Source: Arachnopeziza araneosa
Taxonomy: Eukaryota; Ascomycota; Leotiomycetes; Helotiales; Arachnopezizaceae
Assembly (NCBI GenBank): GCA_003988855.1
Contig: QYAI01000138.1
Span: 1-64,000, forward strand
Direction of reading: 5' to 3'
Length of the DNA: 64,000 nt
The position numbers were made by a program, and so were the translations under genes. The notes under the pieces were generated by a model. That model searched no databases. It saw nothing but the letters and a program-made list of their open reading frames with translations, and was not told where the DNA came from. Positions 34,214 through 44,865 of this stretch are shown here, in pieces. Position 1 is the first letter of the stretch; each line of letters starts with the position of its first letter.

Positions 34214-35699
34214 ATGGCGACTACGGTAGATAAGGTATGAACCGTAACCCACGAATAAAAAGTCTATGCTAATTACCCCACCATAGATTAAGGTAAGGAA
34301 TAGGAAGCATGTGCTGAAAGATCATGACGCCAACTTCGGGCTTTTATAGCGCAGTAATGTTGATCGTTTCGGATAGGATATTGAGGCTGAAATGGCCAAA
34401 ACTCAAAAGAACAAGGCCACCTCTTTTCATCTTGGTCAACTCAAGGCCAAACTTGCCAAGTTAAAACGGGAGCTCCTTACCCCTACGACGAGCGGTGGAG
34501 GCGGCGGAGCAGGTTTCGATGTTGCGAGAACTGGTGTTGCCAGTGTGGGATTTATAGGCTTTCCATCGGTTGGCAAGAGTACACTGATGAGTAAATTGAC
34601 TGGCCAACACTCTGAAGCCGCTGCATATGAGTTCACAACTTTAACAACAGTCCCGGGTCAAGTTCAATATAATGGGGCAAAGATTCAAATGCTAGATTTG
34701 CCGGGTATCATTCAGGGAGCCAAGGATGGAAAGGGTCGAGGTCGACAAGTCATTGCGGTTGCTAAAACATGCCATCTGATTTTCATTGTTTTAGATGTCA
34801 ACAAACCCTTGACGGATAAGAGAGTTATCGAGAACGAGTTAGAAGGCTTCGGTATCCGTATCAACAAGGAACCGCCGAATATAGTTTTTAAGAAAAAGGA
34901 CAAGGGAGGGATCAGCATTACTAACACCGTCCCTTTGACCCATATTGACCATGACGAGATTAAGGCTGTTATGGGAGAGTACAAGATCTCTTCGGCGGAT
35001 ATTGCAATACGTTGCGATGCTACGATCGATGACTTAATCGATGTTCTGGAAGCGAAGAGCCGGAGTTACATTCCAGTAATCTATGCCCTTAACAAGATCG
35101 ACGCAATTTCGATCGAGGAATTGGACCTGCTCTACCGAATCCCCAACGCGTGTCCAATATCCTCAGAACAAGGCTGGAATATTGATGAACTACTGGAGCA
35201 AATGTCAGCACCTTCGTCTATCCTTCTTGTGATCCGATCATCTACACACTAATACTGACCACAGTTCAGGTGGGAAAAACTCAAATTGGTTCGCGTGTAT
35301 ACAAAGCCCAAGGGCCAGCTCCCAAACTTTGACGAACCGGTTGTGCTGAAAGCCGGTAGACATAGCGTGGAAGACTTTGTCAGTACAGCCCACCTCAATG
35401 ATAACAGTGCTTCCACTATAATCTAATGCTTCCCTGTTTCAATAGTGCAATGCGATACACAAAAGTATAGTTGATGACTTCCGGGTTGCTATTGTTTACG
35501 GCAGATCTGTTCGTCATCAAGGAATGCGAGTTGTAAGTGACAAGAAACTTGTTCCACGCTCTGGTGCTAACTCAAGGTAAAGGGACTCTCCCATGTCCTA
35601 CTCGATGGAGATGTTAGTAAGTGTTATCTAAGAAGGATTCGGGTATTTCAAATCTGTGGATTAATTGACCGTTGAACAGTTACAATAATAAAGAAATAA
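34214..35699 (+). CDS. RBG1: DRG1-type GTPase Rbg1
   Basis: Developmentally regulated GTP-binding protein of the OBG/DRG class, ribosome-associated, working with Tma46/DFRP1 in translation. 369 residues in seven exons: 34214-34234, 34287-34292, 34377-35203, 35270-35378, 35446-35532, 35577-35616 and 35680-35699. The second exon is 6 nt (Ile-Lys) and is needed to rebuild the conserved head MATTVDKIKDIEAEMAKTQK. G motifs are intact: GFPSVGKST (G1), DLPGIIQGAKDGKGRGRQ (G3), ALNKID (G4) and ISSEQGW (G5). The C-terminal TGS domain starts at KLVRVYTKPKGQLPNF and ends VITIIKK. The window's most intron-dense gene. Length equals the usual 367-369. Confidence 0.95.
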
Positions 35700-38638
35700 A
35701 ATTCCGAGACTGCTTGTACACGCCGGGCCCAGAAAATATCAGGATCATTATGCATAGATTTCAAGTTCGGGATGAGGAGAATATCTTCAACCTCTTGATC
35801 TGTTCGATCGATATTGGACGGGTAGTGCTCCTCTGAAGATTTTGGACGTTGACAGCTGTCAACACCAGTCTCTGTCGTTAGTCCAACTAGGCGAAGCTCT
35901 TTGTGGTTAAGAATGCCGAACGACGGGAAGAAAATTGAAATTCACTGTTCAGAGACAATTGCCGGAGAAAGACTCAATATGTGATAGTAAAGAAAGAGTC
36001 TATGTAAATAACTGGCCCTTAGACCGACGAAGCTGCCTACGAAGTTTAACTTTCGGCAAAACGGGGCTCAATCCAATGATGCTTTAAATTATTACTTCCT
36101 TGCCTTGCAAGCTTATCCAGGCTCATCCATTCTAGGACGACCGAAATTTGTTTTGCTACCGATGGCGGAGCGGGTTAAAGAAGAGGAAGCAAATCACGGA
36201 GAGTACGGAAGATCTTGTTGTCTGATAGAGTGCCGAGAGCTCGATCTACTGATTCACTAAAATGTCTTAGGAGTTTACTAGGCGATCGCAATGATGCCGT
36301 CTTTCCACATTATTCTTCGAAGCTTTCCAACTGGATCTCCTTACCCCAGAACATCCATCGGACGTATGCAGCCACACCAGGCCTTCGCAGGAGGCCAACA
36401 AGTGAACTTGCATAACCGGAGCTATCATTCTTGATGATCAATCTAGGTGCTAGTGGATCATGGATCAAGGATGAAAAGACGTTGGCGGTTCAGCGCTTAC
36501 GAAGTCTAGGAATTCAAAAAGCAGCGAGAAGATTTTCCTCTAGGGGGCCGCCGATTCAGCCTATGAACGGGCAAGTGAGAACGCGAAACTACCGAATATT
36601 TGAAAATTCTCAGCGAATCATTTGAGAAATTGGATGGGCGGAATTAATTCGACAGAGTTCATGCTCAAGTGAGCCTTTCAGAATCCAGCTCGAGCCGCCG
36701 AGATGGTTGGATAAGGCTAGACCGGAATGGACGTAAGAAGCAAATGGGCCGAGGAGCCTGAAGTTGTCCCAGACCAAGGATTAGTTGTCAACAAACAAGA
36801 GGAATCCTCTGTAGAATTCAAAGAGGCCGCTGCTCATCTAGCCAGCCAGCGAAGTTGGAAGTGTTGTTACGCCGATGGAATCAGAGACAACTCGGTGATT
36901 AGAGACATCGGCCAGACGAAAAGCCTTCTTCATGAGGCTGATTGCTTCAGGCAGGACAGGCTAACCTGGAAGGGCCGCACGATGTTTTGCGATGGTGATC
37001 CTTTCATCATTTCCGTGGCACGAAAGGTGAACGAAGCCAGGCCGAGAGAAACAGAGTGGCCGTTATTTCCCGCTTTGGGTGTTTTATGTCTCACCATAAC
37101 TCGTCCGGATGCCACCCTAGGAAGATTTCACGGAAGAGAAGGATCGTTTCGCTGCGGATCGGCCAGCCGTTCGTGCTGAGCGGATGCTTCCTAGCCTGCC
37201 TGGCTGCCTAGCTCCTGACCTGGCTGTTATCGACGAATCTGGCCTTTTTATTGCTGTTCTCTGCCTCTTGCTCACGCTGCTGCCGTTGACGGTGTTTAAT
37301 AAATTCTACTGTTTGCAAGTCGAGAAGGGCCGAAGATGGACGGGTCTTGCCTCCGGGCCTCCTCCTCTGTCCTGATTTTTCCTACAGGATTTGGCAGCAA
37401 GAAAATGGCCAGCATTGGACAAGCGGACTGACCAGTTGGAAGAGTTCCGAAGCTGGGATTAATTGGTGGTGCTTGGGCCACAAATGTGCTTTTATCCAAT
37501 TGCCTTCCCTGGAAAATCTTGGTCCCCAACCTCCAAGAAAACAACGACAGGCCGCCTGAACTGACTTCAGCAGGCAGCCCAGGGCCGCAAACATTTCTCA
37601 TGCCTTGGTCCGCGCATGTCAGCCTTGATCTGCCTCTTCAAGAATGGGGATACCGGTTCGCGGGGGGTTGCGAGCAGCTCACAAATCGACCAACTTGCTG
37701 CGCCCATGTCCCCAAGAGACATGGCTAAAACGTGGTTGAGGGAGCACTGGGCGTTCGATGAGAGTAGTGCTTCAAATTCCCGTAGCAGGAGCACTAGATA
37801 GCTTCTGGCGGGCTTCCTACCATGCTTTTCCCATTGTTTCTGCAGCACTCCCAGGGATTCGCGGAAAGATTCAACGCCTATGAAGTGTACAGTCCGAGTC
37901 GAGTCGAGGGCCATGAACGCGGACAAGTCGAGACCTGCGACATATGATAGCCTCTTGTCCCAAACGGGAACAGCGATGGCGTTGCTAATCTTCGCAAAAA
38001 CGCCTCGCAGGCCGAAGAGAGGGAAGGAGTCCGAATCTCGCGATAAGTGCGCTGGAGGAGACGTGCTTTTGCGGACTCGTTACCGTCCTCTCCTCTGTCC
38101 GTACCGCACGCCCGCCCTCCCACTCCCACGCTGCTGATGCCCTAGGCCATGCGGGCCACCAGGAGGACAGACTGCCCTCGTACCCGCGCTCACCATCCTT
38201 GCGCATCCTTGAGGGCTTGACTCGGCATCCAGTCAGTACAACAGCCACAGCTTCTCCGCACATGTAGCTCCTCGATTCCCTGCGACCGGCCTCCCTGCTC
38301 AAACCGACATCTCTCTTCTTAAGCTCTTCCCGGCACGTCTGCGCTGTGCATAGTTTGCTTGCTTTTATGCTGTTTGCGCGTTTACGCACCCTTTCGCGCT
38401 CAGTCTTGTCCTGTCTGTCTTCCCATCACTTCCCAACTGCAGTGAGAGGCAGGGTTCATCTCTTGACGCCGCAACCAGGAACCATTGCTTATCATGCATG
38501 CAGTCTGCCGTTCTTGAGGGACTGCTTTAGCCAGGAACACCCTCAACGTCTTCTCTACACCTTGCTCACACACATATACACAATCGAGCTGCAATTGCAA
38601 CTCCTTTGCTAACATCGCCAAAACCTCGGGGTCCGAGG
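35700..38638. other. Long non-coding stretch, 2.9 kb
   Basis: No gene I can support. The longest frame (36727-37179, 150 codons) has no recognisable domain and no family-like composition. The last 700 bases are pyrimidine-rich on the plus strand and probably contain the promoter and a long 5' leader of the CENP-B-type gene at 38639. Confidence 0.5.
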
Positions 38639-40451
38639 ATGCACGATTCTGCAATGGCACAGATCGGGATGGATCATGAGCATCACACGGGGCACGAGAC
38701 AGGATATGGCACAAGTGATGGATGGGTAGACCTCAGTCACAGCTATGGATCTTCCCAGCACCAATCTCCCATCTATGAGCATGGAGGTTTTGCTTTCATG
38801 CAGCCAATGCAAAACAATGGCTTACCAACTCAAGAGAGCTTCAACAATACCCAAAGGATAGCACAGGCGCCGCCGCCGCACACGACTCACCAGCAGCTGT
38901 TACCCCTCATCATGCCAAGTCATCCAACTTGGCCCAGTATGTTGACGAACCCAGCCAGTTATCCAGCACCGCCCGTTGCAATTCCACAGGCACCTGCCCC
39001 TCTCGTGAAGGGCAATGGGCCAAAGTTGCCGGCGATCCACGCCACGCCCACTCCCAGGAAGACGCTGACTGACAGTGACCGGCGACGCATGTGTCAGTAT
39101 CATGAAGAGAACCCTTCTGTAAAGCAAACGGAGATTGGAGGTAAGTGAGAGAGCTTCCTCCCTAGACGCAAGTGCTGACCTTAACCAGCAATGTTTGGTG
39201 TCGAACGAAGGTATGAGAAGAAGTGTATAGGAGTGTTGTCTTACTAAAACTCCAGCTAGCACCGTCTCCAAAGTTCTACGGCAGCGAGAGAAGTATCTCT
39301 TTCCAGAGGATCGCAGCCTATCGCCAGTGAAGCGAGCCAAAGGCAAATTTCCCGACATAGAAAGAGCGCTCTCGAATTGGGTGAGGAATTGCCAGAAGCA
39401 AGGGCATCCACTGACAGATGCGGCTATCAAGGAGAAGGCGCGATTCTTCGCTACCACAGTGGGAAACAACGAGAGCCATCTCAAGACCAATAGCACCAGC
39501 TGGCTTGAGAAGTTCAAACAAAAGAATGGCATCGGAGGCGCAAAACTAACTCGGAGAGCGTCTGAGACCAACATCTCGGACAGTGGATCGTTGAATCCAG
39601 ATTCAGCAGGAGCGTCTGCTTCTCAAACCCCAAATGGAATATCCCCTACTTCACCCAGCGGTTTGCTTTCTCCGTCCCCTTTATCAGCCACCAAAAGCGA
39701 CGATGAATTGAAGACGGACCAACTCAACAACTACTTGGAATTTGGCCAAAGCAATGGCGAATATAGGCACTCGAATTCTCAAAGCACCACTTCACTGTCC
39801 AGTGCTTTCACAGATACTGCACCTTCTTCGTTTTCAGGCGGACCTACAAGCCCGACAACACCATTCGCCTTCTCACCCGATCAATCTGGATCTTGGATGC
39901 CATCCCAACAGGCTAGGTTACCACCACCAGGGAACAATTTTCAACGACCAAGAAGTCAGACGTTCCCAATGCTTGGAATTGATCCGTCATTCATCTCACA
40001 AAACGAGCCTTTGACACCAAAATATAACCTTCCAGGCACAGCACCCTCATCTGCGCTAGACTCTCCTTCGCAAGAAATGCCGCCGCCTTTCGGTATGGAC
40101 TCTGCGATTTCTTCATCGCCTCTGCATCATAGTAGCAGCAACGGTTCTATGGCACCTCCAACAGGCACCCCAGTAAATGGCCTACAGTCACCCCCAGGAT
40201 CATCAGCACTAGACTCTCCAACTCAGGACGATGCTCGTCGGGCTCTGGACACGCTTTTAAATTTCTTCAGTCAAGCGCCACACAATGGTCTGGTTGACCA
40301 GAGCGAGTACATGACAGTGGTGAAGCTTACTGAGAGAATGCGGCTACATCAAAGCAACAATTCACTCCCAGGTGGTCTCCATCGAATTGCGGAACAAGAC
40401 TGCGAGCTCCAAGCACCCAAGATGGAGCAGGCTATGAGCGCAGGTGGTTAG
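38639..40451 (+). CDS. CENP-B-type HTH DNA-binding protein
   Basis: 571-residue putative DNA-binding regulator. Exons: 38639-39140, a 22-nt exon at 39189-39210, and 39260-40451; phases agree. After a Gln/Pro/His-rich N terminus, residues about 145-190 form a psq/CENP-B N-terminal helix-turn-helix (LTDSDRRRMCQYHEENPSVK, then QTEIGAMFGVERSTVSKVLR). A CENP-B/Tc5-type HTH follows (about 210-275), with FPDIERALSNWVRNCQKQGH, later AAIKEKARFFA, and SWLEKFKQKNGI. The C-terminal half is Ser/Pro-rich and disordered, ending with a short conserved helix (DDARRALDTLLNFFSQAPHNG). No DDE catalytic domain follows, so it is a domesticated transposase-derived DNA-binding module rather than an element. Target sites are unknown. 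Confidence 0.88.
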
Positions 40452-41226
40452 ATATTCCTGGCCTCAAATATATGCGTAGCTCTGTATATTCGACTGGCAG
40501 AATCTCTTTAGCTCTTGTTCTTACAGCGTCCCTATCGAAAATCTCTAGCAGCACATGTCCTAGCGTCCATTCCTCTGCATCAACAGTACATGTCTTCTCG
40601 ATAGCGAATTTCCTCCTTCAGTCTCGACGCGGTTTTGTTCGATTCTCAGCCTGTTATTATTTCCACTTCGTTCCACATATTACTCATCTCGTCCTCTACT
40701 ACTCGGTTGGTCGGTTGGAGTGCAGGAAGGCACTTCGGGGTCCGGAAAACCATATACCCAAGATCTTACTCACGCTCACGCGAAACTTTTCGGTTCTCTA
40801 TCTGGCGATTTATTTACGGCTTTGGTTTCCATATTGGTCGGTTTTCGAATCTCACTAGTCTGTTTAATGTTCATACGCGCATTGCGAGCATTGTGTAAAA
40901 GGTTTTTGGGCATGATACCCGTCCGAGTCGAGCTCGGATTTAGGACGGGGGGATGGAAGGGAGGAATCTTGGGATCTCTCTTTTCTAAGACGCTCTGATT
41001 GCATTGTTTGTCTTTCCGGAAGGTATTGGGAACCTGGGAGAAGAGAAAGGCTGGTTCGCTCTGCGAGAGCCAGAGCGGAATGGGATATAGGAAAGGGTAA
41101 TGATTATGTTTCATCATGCAGTCTACTCTTTTCAATATAGTCAAGGCGGCCCATCTGACATTTGGGAGGCCAAATTTGCATATCCCTCTTAGCATCTGAA
41201 TTGTTGGTGATGATCATTATGTTGTG
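40452..41226. other. Convergent 3' region, 775 bp
   Basis: Lies between the stops of the CENP-B-type gene (plus) and the PXA gene (minus). Open frames here lack protein character. It should hold both terminators and 3' UTRs. Confidence 0.4.
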
Positions 41227-43873
41227 CTAGTTTAACCTTTCCTCAAGCAGCTTTTCAACCCCTTTTTCTGCAATTTCAGGCATCAGGCGGACTATGATTA
41301 GCTCCACTACACCATACAACAAGTGCTTATTGCAGAAGCTATCACCGAACACATTCAACACCTCCTCAACTTCTGTCACCCTCCTTTCTTTCTCAATGCC
41401 AAAGTAAACATCCTGCACTCTCGCGGGGATGAGATCCAGAAAAGTCTCGGCGCATCGTCGACGAATGGCAAGCTGCTCGCTCGCTGAGGGTATACCCCTT
41501 GGAGGAGCGAGTGTGTTGTTGGGAAATAAAGCAGCACGGGCTGTACGCAGGAGTTGCGGCAGACGACTCGAATCCAAAACGTGGGTCTGGATGGCATGGG
41601 AAAGAATTCTATCGTACATTTTCGAGTTAGCCGAGTTTCGCTTCTTTGAAATCCCTCGGATTCCCGCTCTCAAGGGACGGAGAAGGCCATGGGGCTGCAG
41701 AGGCGTCGACGCCGTGCATGCGCATCTTGAAATGAGGATGTTCAGCGAGGCCAAGGAGCAGGCCCAGGACTACCAGGATGCCGCCGCAGAGAGGGTGAGA
41801 TGGACTGAAAGTGGCAAGCCGTCTGATGCCCATGATGCGAATGAAAATACGGCCAAGTCAATGCCAAAAGCAAATGGTTTACATGTGCGTCTTCAGTCCG
41901 GAAGGAAGGGGCGGTACGACGCGAGGCAGCCGGATCAGACAGCCATGTCACATTTTGCGCCGGGCGCGTAAAGAAGGCTGTCGTAAGGCTCGTTGACTCG
42001 AGCCTTTCCAACACCACACGCAACTCGACTCCCAATCTACAAGGGTGGCAGAGGAATCTTATGCAGACAAGGTGCTTGAACGAGGCCTCCAAACGCGAAA
42101 TGCCATGTCGTTTGTTGATTGGGACGTGAAGGGCCAATACGGGACGCGGGGCTGATTCCGCCAGATGCATTGCACGGAAAGAAGAGACCACCTCTTCAGC
42201 AAAGGACCGCACGGGGTGTTGCACAGCGTCAACCAAGCCCTTTCGGCCATGGAGAGATTGATTGAGACTGGAGAAGAATGTGAGAGGCATCATGGGCCTT
42301 CCCGCTTCCCGCCTCAACACCCGTAGATTTGCAGGCATGTCATGCATCGCGATAAAGAAAATTGGACTCCTGGTCGACGCCATCTTGGGCAACTTGGCCC
42401 TTCTGCAAGATGACTGGGACGGACCGAAGTCAAGTGACTGAAAACTCATGCGGTGTGACATAGTCTTGTGAATCCTGGAGCGCCTGAACACGGAAAGAGG
42501 TTTCAAAGAAATGACCACTTACTTGTCAATCATCCCATCCGTCTTCCCCAGTTGCCCTGGCCCTGTGAGTGCTACCCACTGGAGCAGGGACAATGAAGCA
42601 CTCAGCCACGGCATGCGCACATCCAAGTCGAGCAGAGTTGCGACACAAGACCACATCTTCAGCTTCAAGATCGGTTGTTTTGTCAAGACTCGCGGCCCAT
42701 CTAAGACCGTCTCGGGAGTATTTGTCAATGGTGGCATGTCCTTGTGTTTATTGGTCGCCCCTCCGCCAGTCATCTTCATCGTAGGCGCAACACGAGGAGG
42801 CAGGGAAGACGAGGTAGCGAATGTAACGACAAAGAATCGGATCCCCGTAAACGCGAGAAATCCATACTGGAGAATCAGCCAAAAGGATTTCTGTATGGAT
42901 TTCTCCATCATAAGTCTCCTCGTTCCTCCTCCAGTCAGACCCGATGGAAGGGAGTCCCCGGACGCCGAATTTGACCTCTCAACTCGCACTTCTGCCTTGG
43001 ACTTGGGCATCTGAGCCTTAATGACCTCGGCCATTTTCGTGAGACCTTCCCATAATAACCACGGCTCAGAAGCTTTCCCGCCAATGCCACCGCCAAGTAT
43101 CATTTCCGCGAGGATCTGACCTACTATATTGGTGAGACAATCATTTTCCAGGTCTTCGGTGGGTAGAAGAATAGCCAATGTGCCTTGAATCAATAGTTGT
43201 CGATACGCAGACTCATTTGCGATTTGCTGTTGCGATTCCGGCCCACCATCATCCGGAACAGGTGATAATGCCGGGAATGGCCACAATGAGTGATATATCT
43301 GCCTTGAGTTCGTTTGGAAGGGCGGCGGGTGTAGTGTCTGCTGTGCAGCTCGATACGCTAAAGGATTGTGAGCTTGACTCCAAAGAAGTAGACGCTTGAC
43401 ATACCTTGCACATGGCTTTCCAACAGCTCTGGGAATTCGTCAAACAACAAACTCTCCAAATCAACCTTCCGCAAGCGCTGTTCTAGCCCTCTCGTGCAGT
43501 GCGCAATGATCTTGACTACCTCCTCCACAAATCCTTGATCTGGGGTGATTTTGTTGTACCATGTTTGCACGAATTCTCTTATAATGATAGCAATAAACGC
43601 ATACAACTGTAGGTCAACCTCGTTGCTGCTCGTCAAGGGCGGGAGGATCTCGTCGATCGGAGCTGGCGTGTTTCGACCCTTATCTCCACGTTGTGAGCAT
43701 AACGTCCGGCGGATTAAGAATAGGGTTGCGCGATCAGATGTGGTATCTGTGGAAGCAACGCGATTAGTGGAACGAGTGAGAGATATGTCTGGCTGTGTGA
43801 TGACTTCCTTGACTAGGCCTGCGGATTGTGTGGCTACGTTGGATGACTTCGAACGGGGTTGAATGCGCGACAT
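41227..43873 (-). CDS. PXA-domain protein (PX-associated)
   Basis: Membrane-associated PXA-domain protein of about 581 residues, resembling the Mdm1/Nvj3/sorting-nexin group that works at ER contact sites and in endosomal or lipid traffic. Proposed exons are 43405-43873, 42523-43357 and 41227-41668. Exon 1 holds most of the PXA domain (FIAIIIREFVQTWYNKITPD and later FDEFPELLESHV), continuing into exon 2 (LLIQGTLAILLPTEDLENDC, then LTNIVGQILAEMILGG). A membrane segment is likely near FWLILQYGFLAFTGIRFFVV. The last exon carries the usual C-terminal block (LLRTARAALFPNNTLAPPRG, RRRCAETFLDLIPARV, LLYGVVELIIVRLMPEI). The intron 41669-42522 is unusually long (854 bp); its GTAAGT donor is clear, but the acceptor is inferred from frame only. 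Confidence 0.8.
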
Positions 43874-44865
43874 TGACCTCGTAGCAAGCTCGTGAGCCTG
43901 GCGTCGCAAATGTGTTAAGCGCGCATCATTAACATTTACCTGCTGCAGACGGTAAGATAAAAGTGTATATCTTTATGAGTGAAGTCGCAAGTCCAAGGCT
44001 GGGGATAGAATCGGATCTAACCATTTCAAGCGATATTGCTCCTTGCGATTTGGCGAGGCTGCGCACGTATCATTTATCCCAACCTTAAATTTAAATTTTT
44101 TTTTCAAATATAACATCTATCAAATTAATAGGAACACAGGAATAATTTGAAGAAAAAAAAGGCATAGCGAAGAACTATGACTATTGTCAGACCTGGCAGA
44201 GAGAGAAGGTGCGTGGTTTTTTAACTTTAGGAGTAAAGCAAGCCTTACTTGTAGTCTAAGGTTGTCCCATAAAAAATATCTAGTCATATTAAAACTCTCC
44301 TCATTCACCTACATGTTCAGCTCTCTATTATATCCATCTTCAAAGAAGTGAGTGGGGGATGTTCAAACAAATTAGGGGGTCCTATATGTAGTCAAGCAAT
44401 CAAGGTCGTCTTACTCCTTTCACAACGGAATGTCGTCCTTGATTTCAATATATCCATGCATCCTGAAGGAATTTATAATTCCAGACCTCCTCTTCTCTTC
44501 TCTTAGGGAGGAGGGAGTTAATCTTGCATTCTCGCTTGTAAATATTTCCCATCCCCTGCCATGCTCTTTTCCCCAATTGCGCCGGCTATTTCCCATATAT
44601 ACACCAAATGCATTTGCAGTAATCATCAATTCACAATGCCTCCCACTTCTTCCAAACCCTCAGTCGATCTCTTGGGTATCACGAAACTCAAGTCTTCCTA
44701 CTCCAACTTCCAGCGATCACGTTCGCTATCATAAAGTCATAAAATCTAGTTTTTCAAATCTCGCAGAGTTGGTGAGCTTAGTTGTATGGTAAGAATGTCG
44801 GCCCAAATCCAAATCTCGTCTTATCTAGCACGCAGGAACTTCTCGACTTCCCGCCTCAATAGCCC
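43874..44865. other. Intergenic region, 992 bp, AT-rich core
   Basis: Promoter of the PXA gene and terminator of the PAS kinase gene. It has an AT-rich core (44080-44160). Short open frames (for example 44430-44792) show no protein-like composition. Confidence 0.4.

Noticed and set aside
36727..37179. 150-codon plus-strand ORF in the long spacer before the CENP-B-type gene
   Set aside because: No domain, no flanking exon signals and composition like non-coding DNA; treated as chance.
41429..41971. 180-codon plus-strand ORF opposite the PXA gene
   Set aside because: Mostly antisense to the conserved C-terminal PXA exon; no protein family resemblance.
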